64,000 nt of DNA from Arthrobacter mangrovi (GTDB lineage Bacteria; Actinomycetota; Actinomycetes; Actinomycetales; Micrococcaceae). Position numbers and translations under genes: made by a program. The stretch is taken from contig NZ_BRVS01000019.1 of NCBI RefSeq assembly GCF_026011795.1, positions 1 to 64,000 of the forward strand, read 5' to 3'. Within the stretch, counting starts at the first letter, position 1. The number at the start of each line of letters is the position of its first letter. Shown here piece by piece: positions 34,558 to 43,908 of this stretch. The notes beneath the pieces were generated by a model. It saw only the letters and a program-made list of their open reading frames with translations. It was not told the DNA's origin and did not search any database.

Positions 34558-35343
34558 TCACCGCCGGCTCATGCCCAGCAGCGATTCCAGCGGGATGTGC
34601 GCCGTCGCCCGTTCGATCTGGGCGGATACACCCCGCAGGACCGGCAGGTGCCGGGTCATCGAGGCGGACTGCGCCGAGGCCAGCACCAGCCCGAGGCCCG
34701 CCCCGATCCGCTTCGTGTGGAATACCGGGACGGCGATCGAGCAGGACCCCAGCCGCACCTCCTCCAAGGTGGTGGCGTAGCCCTGCCCGCGGATCTGCAT
34801 CAGCTCCTCCGCCAGCCGGCGCGGATTTGTGTGCGTATGCGCGGTGGCCTGCTCCAGCTCGCGGTGCAAGTACGCGTCGCGGACCCATTCCTCTTCGTAC
34901 GCCAGGATCACCTTTCCCACCGCCGTCGCGTGCATGGGCAACCGACCCCCGACCCGCGAGGCCCGCGGCACCCGCTTGGTCCCGTAGATGCGCTCGATGT
35001 AGAGCACCTCGTTGCCGGCCCGGACGGCCAGCTGCGCGGTCTCGCCGGTCAGCGAGAAGAGGTCCTGCACGAACGGCCGCGCAGCCTCGCGCAGCTGCCG
35101 TCCCGTATTCTGCGCCAGTTCCCAGACGCGGATGCCCAGCTGGTACCGGCCCGTGGCGCTGCGGGAGAGGAAGCCCCAGTCGGTGAGTTCGGTGACCAGC
35201 CGGTGCGTTGTGCTCAGCGGCAGCCCGGAGCCCTCGGCAATTTCGGTCAGGCTCAGGGCGCCGCGGGACTTCTCGAACGCCTCCAGGACGGCAAGGACCT
35301 TGGACGTTACCGTCCGCCCGGGTTCCCGGTTTCCGCCCGCCAC
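34558..35343 (-). CDS. IclR family transcriptional regulator
   Basis: 261 residues. The N-terminal winged helix is SKVLAVLEAFEKSRGALSLTEIAEGSGLPLSTTHRLVTELTDWGFLSRS (residues ~14-62), and a C-terminal IclR effector-binding domain follows (VLYIERIYGTKRVPRASRVGGRLPMHATAVGKVILA and the GSCSIAVPVF loop). The start is GTG with a strong AAGGAGG 5 nt upstream. IclR proteins commonly control aromatic catabolism and bind small aromatic effectors, so it is the likely cre regulator. It is on the same strand directly upstream of creJ. Confidence 0.9.
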   Translation of the reverse strand: MAGGNREPGRTVTSKVLAVLEAFEKSRGALSLTEIAEGSGLPLSTTHRLVTELTDWGFLSRSATGRYQLGIRVWELAQNTGRQLREAARPFVQDLFSLTGETAQLAVRAGNEVLYIERIYGTKRVPRASRVGGRLPMHATAVGKVILAYEEEWVRDAYLHRELEQATAHTHTNPRRLAEELMQIRGQGYATTLEEVRLGSCSIAVPVFHTKRIGAGLGLVLASAQSASMTRHLPVLRGVSAQIERATAHIPLESLLGMSRR

Positions 35344-35442
35344 GCAGCCTCCTTCTCCGTCGCCGTTTTCGCCGGCACGACGAGTCTAGCCGCGGACAAT
35401 GCCCGGGCGCCGCCCTCGGACGGAACGCTGATCAGCTACCTG

Positions 35443-36129
35443 TCAGCTCCCCGCGAGCAGCTCCTGCCGTTCGGGCCACAGGGTCACGGACTCCAGCGCA
35501 GAGAGCGCCCGGGCGATCGTCGCCGCTTCCTCGGTGAACAGGTGCCCGTGCACGCGCTGGCTGCACAGCCGCAGCGCCTGCCCGCGCTCCAGGCCGAACC
35601 ACTCCATGACGGTGTCGATGCCGTGCGTGCTCAGCCGCCAGGTCTTGTCCGAGTCCTTCACGATGGCGTCCTCAATGGACAGCGCCTCCTTGCGCGAGTC
35701 ATGGCCGTCGATGATCTCCAGGATCTGCGGCACCCGCGCGGCGTCCCACCCGACCTGCTCCAGGATCCCGGCGGCCAGCCGGGCGCCCTCCTTCTCGTGC
35801 AGCAGCACCAGGTCGGGCCGCCCGCCGCCGGGCGCGATGGCCGCCAGCACTTCCTCCGGCGGCACCTGGGACCAGCCGATATCGTGCAGCATCATGGCGG
35901 GAAGTACGACGGCGGGATCCGCCTCGGGGTGCGCGTGCAGCAGGGTGCGGGCCAGGCCCAGGGCGTAGAGCGTGTGGGCATCATTGTCCCGCACCGCCAG
36001 CAGCGGCGCCGCCAGCTTCCATATGCGGGCCAGTTCGGGCTCCAGCGTAATGACGCCGTCCGGTTGTTCTTCAATCCCGGCGGACACATCGCTGCCGAAC
36101 TGGTTCGCAGCCGGCCTCATCTTCGTCAT
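35443..36129 (-). CDS. Second HD-domain protein, paralogue of the CreD-like hydrolase
   Basis: 228 residues from ATG 36129; starts at 36147 and 36120 are also possible and none has a strong ribosome site. The HD motifs parallel those of creD in order and wording: MMLHDIGWSQV, LLHEKEGARLA, EIIDGHDSR and VKDSDKTWRLS. The flanking sequence differs enough to show old divergence. It lies 99 nt upstream of the IclR gene on the same strand. A second phosphohydrolase beside an aryl-phosphate pathway suggests a different phosphorylated substrate or product, but that is inference. Confidence 0.78.
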   Translation of the reverse strand: MTKMRPAANQFGSDVSAGIEEQPDGVITLEPELARIWKLAAPLLAVRDNDAHTLYALGLARTLLHAHPEADPAVVLPAMMLHDIGWSQVPPEEVLAAIAPGGGRPDLVLLHEKEGARLAAGILEQVGWDAARVPQILEIIDGHDSRKEALSIEDAIVKDSDKTWRLSTHGIDTVMEWFGLERGQALRLCSQRVHGHLFTEEAATIARALSALESVTLWPERQELLAGS

Positions 36130-36320
36130 GCCCTCACGCTGGACCATGCGCTCCCGCCGCGCAACCCGCGTCTTCCGCTGGCCGGAACCCGGCTCGGCCA
36201 TCGACTGGGCAACAGATGCCCTTTTCCGCGCAGGAACGGGCGGCTGCTGCACAGTCGACGGGTAGGTCGTGAGTAAGGGTCGACGGGTGAGGGTCGTGGG
36301 TGAGGGGCGGGCAGCAGCGC

Positions 36321-37097
36321 CTACTTGGGTGCCATCCGGATGGCGCCGTCGAGCCGGATGGTTTCGCCGTTGAGCATGGCGTTGTCGACGATGTGGGCCG
36401 CCAGGCTGGCGTACTCCGCAGGCCGGCCGAGGCGCGAGGGGTGCGGAACCTGGTGCCCCAGGGATTCCTGCGCCTCCCGCGGCAGCCCTGCCATCATGGG
36501 CGTTTCGAAAATCCCGGGAGCGATGGTCACAACCCGGATCAGCGAGCGCGCCAACTCGCGGGCGAGCGGCAGGGTCATGGCCGCCACGCCGCCCTTCGAG
36601 GCGGCATAGGCGGGCTGGCCGATCTGGCCGTCGAACGCGGCGACGGAGGCGGTGTTGATGATGACGCCGCGTTCCGGCCCGCCGGTTTCGGTGGCCACCG
36701 GCTCGGTTTCCGCCATCGCGGCGGCCGCCAGGCGGACCACATTGAAGGTGCCGACCAGGTTGATCTGCACGACCCGGGCGAAGTCGGCCAGCGGGAGCAC
36801 CCCGTTGCGCCCCAGCACCTTCCCGGGCGTGCCCACGCCGGCGCAGTTCACCGCCACCCGCAGCGGTCCGAGTCCCGCAGCCGCCTCCACTGCCGCCTGG
36901 ACGTCGGGTTCGCTCGTCACGTCGGCGGGCACGAAGAGCGCACGTCCGCCGAGTTCCTTCGCGTAGGCCTCGCCGGCGGACTGCGGCAGATCCACCAGCA
37001 CCACGGAGGCACCGCCGTCGTACAACCGCCGGGCGGTCGCGGCCCCCAGGCCCGACGCGCCTCCGGTGATCAGGGCTACGGCTCCGGTCAGCTCCAA
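36321..37097 (-). CDS. SDR dehydrogenase, 3-hydroxyacyl-CoA/HSD17B10-like
   Basis: 258-residue classical SDR. The cofactor motif TGGASGLG is near residue 11, NCAGVG follows, and the catalytic stretch is [23 protein letters not shown], whose wording is typical of type II 3-hydroxyacyl-CoA (2-methyl-3-hydroxybutyryl-CoA) dehydrogenases. The C-terminal [15 protein letters not shown] also fits that subgroup. The start is TTG with AGGAGG 4 nt upstream. It is first on the strand leading into HD2, IclR and cre, but a 191-nt gap leaves co-transcription open. Confidence 0.82.
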   Translation of the reverse strand: MELTGAVALITGGASGLGAATARRLYDGGASVVLVDLPQSAGEAYAKELGGRALFVPADVTSEPDVQAAVEAAAGLGPLRVAVNCAGVGTPGKVLGRNGVLPLADFARVVQINLVGTFNVVRLAAAAMAETEPVATETGGPERGVIINTASVAAFDGQIGQPAYAASKGGVAAMTLPLARELARSLIRVVTIAPGIFETPMMAGLPREAQESLGHQVPHPSRLGRPAEYASLAAHIVDNAMLNGETIRLDGAIRMAPK

Positions 37098-37318
37098 GGT
37101 TCCTCCTCAGTTCGGCGGGTCAGGCGGTTTCGCCCGTTCCGGGCGGCCACACTGCCAGCATAGTGTGGCCCGGCCCACGGTTCCGGCGGGCCGGCCAAGG
37201 AACCGGCGGGAAACGGCGCCGGGCAGGGCCAGTCCGCGGACCAGCCGGCAGACCAGCCCGCCGCGGCGCAGGCCCGATGCCCCTCCGGCAGCCTGCGGCC
37301 AGCCGCTAGGCTGGGGCC

Positions 37319-38467
37319 ATGGCCGCCGAAATCCCTCCGCCCGCTCCGCCAACTCCCGGCACCATCCGTTCGTCCGGCCGCGCGGACGAGGCGGCGGACG
37401 CCGTCATCCGCCACTTCGGCCACCGCCTCTTCGGCCTGCCCTTCACGCACATCGGCGAGGTCCGCCGGCCCGCCGCCGGGCTCTGGCCCTTCGGGCGGCC
37501 CTGGCATTACTGGTGGCAGGCCCACTACCTGGACTGTTTGGTGGACGCGGGCTGGCGGGAACTGGAGCGAAGCCAGCATTACGACGGCGGCTTCGGCCCA
37601 AGCGCCGGGGCCCTCGGCTCCCGGCTCCTGCGCACCATCCGGGTGCGCAACCTGCTGCGCTTCACGAACTCCTACTACGACGACATGGCCTGGCTGGCCC
37701 TCGCGGCCGGACGCCTGGACGCGCTGGCGGAGGCGGCCGGGAAGCCGCGGCACCGCAACCGTGCGGCGCTGCGCGCGCTGGGCCCGGCGCTCGAATCTGC
37801 GCACACCGAGGACCTGGGCGGCGGCCTGTTCTGGAACACCCAGCGGAACTTCAAGAACGTCCCGGCGACGGCGCCGGCGTCGCTCTTCTTCGCCCGCTCC
37901 GGGCAGCGGGAGCGGGCAGAGGCACTGGTGGACTGGCTGCGGGAGAAACTTTACGACGGCGGCGCCGGGCTTTACCTCGACGGGCTGCGGCTGGGCGGCG
38001 GCCAGGCCGTGCCGGTGTCCGACATCTACACCTACAACCAGGGGCCGGTGCTCGGGACACTGCTCGAGCTCGGCCGGCCGCAGGACCTGGACCATGCCGC
38101 GGCGCTGGTCGATGCCGTCGCCCGGCGGCTGACGGTGCGGCACGAGGACAGGCCGGTGCTGCGCACGCACGGGGACGGGGACGGCGGGCTCTTCACCGGC
38201 ATCCTGGCCCGATACCTGGCGCTGGCGGCGAACTCGGCCCGGCTGCCCGACGCCACGCGGACGCTCGCCCGGTCGCTGGTGGCCAGCACCGCCGACGCGT
38301 TCTGGGCCGGCCGCCGGTTCGAGAACCACCGCAGTTGGGAGGTGCTGGTCTTCGCCAAGGATCCGGCGCTCCCGGCCAAGCGGTCCTACCCGCCCGGGGA
38401 ACCGGTAGAGCTGTCCACGCAGCTGCAGGCCTGGATGGTGCTGGAGGCCGCGGCGGCGCTCGCTTGA
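37319..38467 (+). CDS. Glycoside hydrolase family 76-like protein
   Basis: 382 residues of (alpha/alpha)6 barrel type. The GH76 catalytic pair of aspartates is in NSYYDDMAWLALA, and GGGLFWNTQRNFKNVPATAPASLFFAR and SDIYTYNQGPVLGTLLEL are other family signatures. GH76 enzymes are endo-alpha-1,6-mannanases. There is no signal peptide, so this member seems cytoplasmic, which is common in actinobacterial relatives of unclear substrate. TAGGCT lies 6 nt before ATG 37319. It is divergent from the SDR; a 9-bp inverted repeat (37145-37153 / 37162-37170) lies between them. Confidence 0.88.
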   Translation: MAAEIPPPAPPTPGTIRSSGRADEAADAVIRHFGHRLFGLPFTHIGEVRRPAAGLWPFGRPWHYWWQAHYLDCLVDAGWRELERSQHYDGGFGPSAGALGSRLLRTIRVRNLLRFTNSYYDDMAWLALAAGRLDALAEAAGKPRHRNRAALRALGPALESAHTEDLGGGLFWNTQRNFKNVPATAPASLFFARSGQRERAEALVDWLREKLYDGGAGLYLDGLRLGGGQAVPVSDIYTYNQGPVLGTLLELGRPQDLDHAAALVDAVARRLTVRHEDRPVLRTHGDGDGGLFTGILARYLALAANSARLPDATRTLARSLVASTADAFWAGRRFENHRSWEVLVFAKDPALPAKRSYPPGEPVELSTQLQAWMVLEAAAALA

Positions 38468-38525
38468 CGTCATTACGTAACATCCGTGTTGTGTATTGCC
38501 CGGGCCGTGGTCCACAATGACTGGG

Positions 38526-38544
38526 CAAGCGAAGGCTTGCCTTA
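38526..38544. promoter_or_regulatory. Candidate DtxR/IdeR-type iron box upstream of the ferric transporter
   Basis: CAAGCGAAGGCTTGCCTTA agrees at 11 of 19 positions with the DtxR consensus TTAGGTTAGGCTAACCTAA; the right half is the better match. It lies about 60 bp upstream of the iron-binding protein gene, where iron repression would be expected. The segment also forms a 7-bp hairpin, so the match could be coincidental. Confidence 0.35.
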
Positions 38545-38601
38545 CTCCCGCAGCGGGGTCCGGCCGGGCCCGCTGCGGCCCGCATTCCCGAAAGGCTTTC
38601 C

Positions 38602-39651
38602 ATGAAGATCCGCTTCCCGAAGTTGCCTGCGGCGGCCATCGCCGCGGCGGCGGCCCTCACGCTCAGCGCCTGCGGCTCCGGCTCCTCGGCCCCCGAGGGT
38701 TCCTCCGCGGCCGAAGGCTCGGCCGGCGAACTCACCGTCTACAACGCCCAGCACGAGTCCATGACGCAGGCCTGGATCGATGAATTCACCGCTGATACCG
38801 GCATCAAGGTCAACGTCCGCCAGGGCAGCGACACGGAGATGAGCAACCAGATCATCCAGGAAGGCGACGCCTCCCCCGCCGACGTGTTCATCACCGAGAA
38901 CTCCCCCGCGATGACGCAGGTGGAGAACGCCGGGCTGTTCACCGAGGTCTCCCCCGCGGTGCAGGAGAACGTCCCGGAGCAGTACCGCCCGTCGTCGAAC
39001 ATGTGGACCGGCGTCGCCGCCCGCTCCACGGTCTTCGTCTACAACAAGGAAGCGGTCAAGGAAGGCGACCTGCCGGCGTCGATCATGGACTTGGCGAAGC
39101 CGGAGTGGGCCGGCAAGTGGGGCGCGGCTCCGGGTGGCGCCGACTTCCAGGCGATCGTCTCCGCGATGCTCGAACTCGAGGGCGAGCAGGCCACGGCCGA
39201 CTGGCTCAAGGCGATGAAGGAAAACGCCAAGATCTACCCGAAGAACGGCGCGGCCATGAAGGCCGTGAATTCCGGCGAGGTCGACGGCGCCGTCATCTAC
39301 CACTACTACTACGCGGCGGACCAGGCGAAGACCGGCGAGAACTCCGGCAACGTCGCCCCGCACTACTTCAAGAACGAAGACCCGGGCGCTTTCGTGAGCA
39401 TCTCGGGCGGCGGCGTGCTGAAGTCCTCGGAGAACCAGGAGGCCGCCATGCAGTTCCTGGAGTTCATCACTTCCAAGAAGGGCCAGGAGCTCCTGGGCAC
39501 CGGAGAGGACTACGAGTACCCGGTGGGCAAGGACGTCGCTCCGCGCGAGGGCCTGGTCCCGCTGGACGAACTGCAGGCTCCCCCGGTCGACGCGGCCAAG
39601 CTGAACAGCGAGAAGGTCGTCGAACTGATGACCAACGCAGGCCTGCTCTAA
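38602..39651 (+). CDS. Ferric iron ABC transporter substrate-binding lipoprotein (FbpA-like)
   Basis: 349 residues with a lipoprotein signal peptide (lipobox LSAC, cysteine near residue 20), then a type 2 periplasmic-binding fold. LTVYNAQHESMTQAWIDEF at the start and the tyrosine cluster HYYYAADQ around residue 235 match ferric-binding proteins, in which adjacent tyrosines ligate Fe(III). The three genes that follow the same strand complete the transporter. The ribosome site CGAAAGG precedes ATG. A 15-bp hairpin separates it from the permease gene, which would favour higher expression of the binding protein. Confidence 0.9.
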   Translation: MKIRFPKLPAAAIAAAAALTLSACGSGSSAPEGSSAAEGSAGELTVYNAQHESMTQAWIDEFTADTGIKVNVRQGSDTEMSNQIIQEGDASPADVFITENSPAMTQVENAGLFTEVSPAVQENVPEQYRPSSNMWTGVAARSTVFVYNKEAVKEGDLPASIMDLAKPEWAGKWGAAPGGADFQAIVSAMLELEGEQATADWLKAMKENAKIYPKNGAAMKAVNSGEVDGAVIYHYYYAADQAKTGENSGNVAPHYFKNEDPGAFVSISGGGVLKSSENQEAAMQFLEFITSKKGQELLGTGEDYEYPVGKDVAPREGLVPLDELQAPPVDAAKLNSEKVVELMTNAGLL

Positions 39652-39685
39652 GCCGGAGTAGTCTATTTCGGTGAGCATTTCCCTA

Positions 39686-39719
39686 CCGGTAGCCGGGGTC
39701 CGATGACCCCGGCTACCGG
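39686..39719 (+). terminator. Perfect 15-bp hairpin between binding-protein and permease genes
   Basis: 39686-39700 pairs perfectly with 39705-39719 around a CGAT loop. It begins 34 nt after the binding-protein stop and ends one base before ATG 39721. There is no T tract, so it is more likely a partial terminator or 3' mRNA stabiliser than a full stop. The alternative permease start ATG 39703 lies in the loop. Confidence 0.75.
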
Positions 39720-39720
39720 C

Positions 39721-41286
39721 ATGTCCAGCGACCCCTCGAACATCCGGTCCAAGGCGCGCAGCCCCCGCTCCCGACCTCCGGCACCCGTAGTGGCCGCCGC
39801 CGTCGTTATTTCCCTGGCGACGCTCATCCCGCTGGGCTTCGTCATCATCATGACCGCCGCCACCGGCTGGGACACCGCCGTGAAGCTCATCTTCCGGCCG
39901 CGCGTGGGCGAGCTGCTGTTCAACACCGTGGGCCTGGTGCTGGCCACCATTCCGCTGTGCATTGTCATCGGCGTCGCCGCGGCGTGGCTGGTGGAGCGCA
40001 CGCAGCTGCCGGGCGCCCGCTTCTGGTCGCTCGTGCTGGCGGCGCCGCTGGCCGTGCCCGCGTTCGTCAACAGCTACGCCTGGGTCAGCACCATTCCGTC
40101 GCTGGGCGGCATCGCCGGCGGCACGCTGGTCTCGGTGCTCTCCTACTATCCCCTCGTCTATATTCCGGCAGCCGCCGCGCTGCGCCGGATGGATCCCGCG
40201 CTGGAGCAGTCGGCCGCCTCGCTGGGCCTGGACCGCTGGCGGGCGTTCTTCCGCGTCATCCTCCCCCAGCTCTGGCTGCCGATCACGGGCGGCTCGCTGC
40301 TGGTGGGGCTGCACCTGCTGGCCGAATTCGGCGCCTTCTCGATGATCCGGTTCAACACGTTCACCACGGCGATCATGGAGCAGTACCAGTCCACCTTCAA
40401 CGGCGTGGCCGCCAACATGCTGGCCAGCGTGCTGGTGCTGCTGTGCCTGGTCATGCTGCTGTTCGAGTCCCGCATCCGCGGCAACGCCCGCTACGCCCGG
40501 ATCGGCTCCGGCGTCGCCAGCCGCCCGCCCATCCTGCCGCTCGGGCGCTACCGCCCGGTCGCCGTCGTCGGTGTCCTCGGCCTGGCCGCGCTGGCGCTCG
40601 GCGTGCCGCTGGGGAACGTGGTGCGCTGGCTGGTCGCCGGCGGGGCGGACATTTGGGACCTGCCGGAGATCGCCCGCACGCTGGCCCAGACCCTCGCCTT
40701 CGGCCTGGCCGGCGCGCTGCTGACGGTGCTGCTGGCCTTCCCGATCGCCTGGCTCGCGGTGCGGTATCCGAGCTGGTTCACCAAGCTGCTCGAGGGCACC
40801 AACTACATCACCTCCTCGCTGCCCGGGATCGTGGTGGCGCTGGCATTCGTCACCGTGGCCGTCGGCTACCTGCGGCCGCTGTACCAGACGGTTCCGCTGG
40901 TCATCGCCGCGTACGTGCTGCTGTTCCTGCCGCGCGCGCTGGTCAACCTGCGCGCCGGGCTGGCGCAGGCCCCGCGCGAGCTGGAGGAGGCGGCGCAGTC
41001 CCTGGGCAATCCGCCGCTGAAGACGTTCCTCCGGGTGACCCTGCGGCTGACCGCGCCGGCAGCCGCAGGCGGTGCGGCGCTGGTGTTCCTGGGCATCGCC
41101 AACGAGCTGACCGCCACGCTGCTGCTGGCCCCCACCGGCGTCAACACCCTGGCCACCCGGTTCTGGTCGCTGAGCTCCGAGATCGACTACGGCGGGGCGG
41201 CGCCCTACGCGCTCATCCTGATCCTGCTCTCGCTGCCCATGACGTACCTGCTGTACACCCAGTCGCAGAAGGCGGCCGGCCAATGA
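39721..41286 (+). CDS. Ferric iron ABC transporter permease (fused FbpB-type)
   Basis: 521 residues from ATG 39721, with about twelve membrane helices arranged as two binding-protein-dependent transport modules. The EAA-like loops are [25 protein letters not shown] and [23 protein letters not shown]. Tandem permease modules in one chain are typical of Fe(III) importers. ATG 39703 is in frame but would sit in the loop of a very stable hairpin, so the next ATG, just past the hairpin, is preferred. No good ribosome site is visible for either. Confidence 0.88.
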   Translation: MSSDPSNIRSKARSPRSRPPAPVVAAAVVISLATLIPLGFVIIMTAATGWDTAVKLIFRPRVGELLFNTVGLVLATIPLCIVIGVAAAWLVERTQLPGARFWSLVLAAPLAVPAFVNSYAWVSTIPSLGGIAGGTLVSVLSYYPLVYIPAAAALRRMDPALEQSAASLGLDRWRAFFRVILPQLWLPITGGSLLVGLHLLAEFGAFSMIRFNTFTTAIMEQYQSTFNGVAANMLASVLVLLCLVMLLFESRIRGNARYARIGSGVASRPPILPLGRYRPVAVVGVLGLAALALGVPLGNVVRWLVAGGADIWDLPEIARTLAQTLAFGLAGALLTVLLAFPIAWLAVRYPSWFTKLLEGTNYITSSLPGIVVALAFVTVAVGYLRPLYQTVPLVIAAYVLLFLPRALVNLRAGLAQAPRELEEAAQSLGNPPLKTFLRVTLRLTAPAAAGGAALVFLGIANELTATLLLAPTGVNTLATRFWSLSSEIDYGGAAPYALILILLSLPMTYLLYTQSQKAAGQ

Positions 41287-41308
41287 CCCCTGGAAGGAGC
41301 TGCAGCGC

Positions 41309-42400
41309 GTGAGCCCGGCCTCGGCTGATACCCCCACCCCGGACAGCCATCTCATCATCGACAACGTCACGAAGTCCTTCGGCAGCACCCAGGTCCTGCG
41401 CGGCGTGAGCCTCTCGGTGCACCGGGGAATTACGACGGCGATCGTCGGGCCCTCGGGCAGCGGCAAGACGACGCTGCTGCGGTTGATCGCCGGGTTCGAG
41501 GCGCCCGATTCCGGGTCCATCATGCTCGACGGCAAGGTCGTGGCCGACGGCACGACGCTGGTGCCCGCGCACCGCAGGAACGTGGGCTACGTGGCGCAGG
41601 ACGGCGCCCTCTTCCCGCACCTGAGCGTCGGCGAGAACGTCGCGTTCGGGCTGGACCGGCGCAAGTTCGGCGGCCGCGCCGCCGTCCGGAAGCGGGTGGC
41701 GGAGCTGCTGGCGATGGTCTCGCTCGATCCCGACTACGCCGGCCGGCGGCCGGACGAACTCTCCGGCGGCCAGCAGCAGCGGGTCGCCCTCGCGAGGGCG
41801 CTGGCCCGCGAGCCCGAGCTGATGCTGCTGGACGAGCCGTTCAGCGCGCTGGATGCGGGCCTGCGCGTCGCCACCCGCAAGGCCGTGGCCGCCACCCTGG
41901 CCGCCGCCGGCGTCACCACCATCCTGGTCACGCACGACCAGGGCGAGGCGCTCTCCTTCGCCGACCAGGTGGCCGTCATGCGCCGCGGCGTGCTGGCGCA
42001 GATCGGCAACCCGTTCGTGGTGTACACCCGGCCGAGCGACCGGGAGACCGCGGAGTTCCTAGGCGATGCCGTGATCCTGGACGCGGACCTGCAGGGGTCG
42101 CTGGCCACCTGTGCCCTGGGCGGTATCCCCGTGCGGCGCCCCACCTGCCAGGGCCGGGTGCATCTGATGCTCCGGCCCGAGCAGATCCGCATCGCCGAGA
42201 CCGGCGCCATCCGCGGCACCGTGCTGGAGACCGACTTCTTCGGCCCCGAGGTCACGGTCAAGCTGGAACTCCACGGCCCCGCCGCCAGCAACGGACTCAA
42301 GCAGACCATCACGATCCGGCACTGGAACGCCACCCTGACCAAACCCGGCACCGAGCTGTACCTGCGCGTGATCGGCGAAGGCGTCGCCTTCCCTGCCTGA
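41309..42400 (+). CDS. Ferric iron ABC transporter ATP-binding protein (FbpC-like)
   Basis: 363 residues. The Walker A is GPSGSGKTT, the signature LSGGQQQRVALARAL, the Walker B LMLLDEPFSALD and the H-loop VTHDQGEA. A C-terminal TOBE-type regulatory domain (residues ~245-360) follows, as in FbpC/PotA-type ATPases. The start is GTG 41309 with AGGAGC upstream, 22 nt after the permease stop. Together with the two preceding genes it forms one importer operon. Confidence 0.92.
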   Translation: MSPASADTPTPDSHLIIDNVTKSFGSTQVLRGVSLSVHRGITTAIVGPSGSGKTTLLRLIAGFEAPDSGSIMLDGKVVADGTTLVPAHRRNVGYVAQDGALFPHLSVGENVAFGLDRRKFGGRAAVRKRVAELLAMVSLDPDYAGRRPDELSGGQQQRVALARALAREPELMLLDEPFSALDAGLRVATRKAVAATLAAAGVTTILVTHDQGEALSFADQVAVMRRGVLAQIGNPFVVYTRPSDRETAEFLGDAVILDADLQGSLATCALGGIPVRRPTCQGRVHLMLRPEQIRIAETGAIRGTVLETDFFGPEVTVKLELHGPAASNGLKQTITIRHWNATLTKPGTELYLRVIGEGVAFPA

Positions 42401-42407
42401 CGCCTGG

Positions 42408-42998
42408 CTATGGCTTCTTCCGCTGCGGATGCGGCGCCTCGTGCCGGGCCAGCATCTCGACGAAGCCGGCGATCTTCCGCTCCCGCGCTGCCGCCGTGCG
42501 CAGCTGGCTAAGCCGGAAAATGAGCGCGAAACGGTTCTGCGAGGTCAGCACGTCGAACATCGCCTGCGCCTCCGGCACGACCGCGATCGCCGCGGCCAGG
42601 TCCTCGGGCACTTCCGCGGTGGCCGGCCCGGCATAGGCCAGCTCCCAGCGTCCGTCTGCCTTGGCCGAGGCAACCGCCGCGCGGCCGGCGTCGCGCATCC
42701 TCCCGTCGGCCTCCAGCCGCTCAATCCGTTCCACGTTCCGCAGCGACCAGACGCTGCGCTTGGTCCGCGGGCCGAACCGCTGGAAGGAGGACTCGCCGTC
42801 GCGCCGGCGGGCCTGTCCGTCGATCCAGCCGAAGCACAAGGCCTCCTCAAGGGCAGCGGCATAGTCCAGCGCGGTCACGGTGCCGCCCTTCTTGTGCAGC
42901 ACCAGCCAGACCCCGCCCGAGGCCTCGTGGTGCTCTTCCAGCCAGGCGCGCCAGGCATCGGCGTCCGGCAGCAACAGCTCGGGAAGTTCCGCAGGCAT
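42408..42998 (-). CDS. YdeI/OmpD-associated family protein
   Basis: 196 residues. The N-terminal part (DADAWRAWLEEHHEASGGVWLVLHKKG ... ALCFGWIDGQARRRD) and the C-terminal AIVVPEAQAMFDVLTSQNRFALIFRLSQLRTAAARERKIAGFVEMLARHE are the usual YdeI/OmdA signatures. Members are small cytosolic proteins linked to stress or peptide resistance; biochemistry is not settled. ATG 42998 is used because TAGTGT lies 6 nt upstream on the minus strand; a TTG two codons earlier overlaps that spacer. It converges on the ABC ATPase gene with only 7 nt between stops. Confidence 0.88.
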   Translation of the reverse strand: MPAELPELLLPDADAWRAWLEEHHEASGGVWLVLHKKGGTVTALDYAAALEEALCFGWIDGQARRRDGESSFQRFGPRTKRSVWSLRNVERIERLEADGRMRDAGRAAVASAKADGRWELAYAGPATAEVPEDLAAAIAVVPEAQAMFDVLTSQNRFALIFRLSQLRTAAARERKIAGFVEMLARHEAPHPQRKKP

Positions 42999-43130
42999 GG
43001 ACAAACACTAGCGGCGGATCCGGCTTCCGCACCATAGGCTGGAAGCACGCGAGGCCGGCAGCAGGCGCCGGCCTCGGAAGCACGCCAGGCCGCAGCCCGG
43101 ATGCGGCCAACAGACTACCCAGGAGGAGCC

Positions 43131-43826
43131 ATGCTGCGAGTCCGCCCGGTCCACTACACGTCCCGCCCGGAGGAGTTCAGGCAGCTGCTGACGGCGCTCG
43201 GCATGGCCGTCACCGCGGACTACGGCACCTGGATCGAACTAGACGCCGGCCACGGACGCCTGGCCCTGCATGCCATGCCCGCCGCTTCGCGCTCGGATGC
43301 CACCACCGCCCTCGGCTTCGAGGCCCGGGACCTGGAGACCTTCCGCCGGCGGACCGAGGAGGCCGGTACCCACGCCGCGCCCTTCTCCGCGGACCACGGT
43401 GTCCGGGTCAAAGTCATGCCGCCGGACGGCCTCGAGTTCATCGTCGACCCCGTCAACGAGTCCGCCGACGAGCACAATGCGGACCCCGCGCTGACCGTGG
43501 CCGCCGTCTGGTTCACCCCGGACGTCGCCGGAGCCGCGAAGGTGCTCGCGGACATCGGCGCCCGGGAACGCAGCTCGGACCCCGATGCGGCGGACTTCAC
43601 CGCCAAGAACGGCGGCGTCGTGCACGTGCGCCGGGCGCAGGCGCCGGACGCGGATCTGGCCTTCGAGTACGACGGCGACCTGGCCGCCCTGCAGCGCAGA
43701 CTCACCGATGCGGGGCTGGCGGCAACCCTGTCCGATACCCCGGCCGGACCGGTGCTGGACGTGCCGGATCCGGACGGACCCGGGTCCGCCGGCGGAGGGA
43801 AGCTACGCATTACCCGCCCCCGCTGA
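43131..43826 (+). CDS. VOC family (glyoxalase/bleomycin resistance-like) protein with two domains
   Basis: 231 residues holding two paired vicinal-oxygen-chelate modules, about residues 1-115 (LRVRPVHYTSRPEEFRQLLTALGM ... VKVMPPDGLEFIVDPV) and 125-228 (VAAVWFTPDVAGAAKVLADIGAR). The metal-ligand pattern is incomplete by eye, so a binding or resistance role is as likely as catalysis. ATG 43131 has a strong GGAGGAG 5 nt upstream, so the in-frame ATG 30 nt earlier is rejected. A single-gene unit, followed by the NUDIX gene. Confidence 0.8.
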   Translation: MLRVRPVHYTSRPEEFRQLLTALGMAVTADYGTWIELDAGHGRLALHAMPAASRSDATTALGFEARDLETFRRRTEEAGTHAAPFSADHGVRVKVMPPDGLEFIVDPVNESADEHNADPALTVAAVWFTPDVAGAAKVLADIGARERSSDPDAADFTAKNGGVVHVRRAQAPDADLAFEYDGDLAALQRRLTDAGLAATLSDTPAGPVLDVPDPDGPGSAGGGKLRITRPR

Positions 43827-43908
43827 GGCTTACGCTCTCGGGAGAAACCGCATTGCCACCGGCGGTTCCGGCGTGACCTCGACCTCAGCCGTGCGATACA
43901 ACAAGTAC

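Noticed and set aside
38542-41553. 1003-codon minus-strand frame opposite the iron transporter genes
   Set aside because: It spans three real genes with clear transporter motifs; the antisense product is Gly/Gln/Arg-rich shadow sequence.
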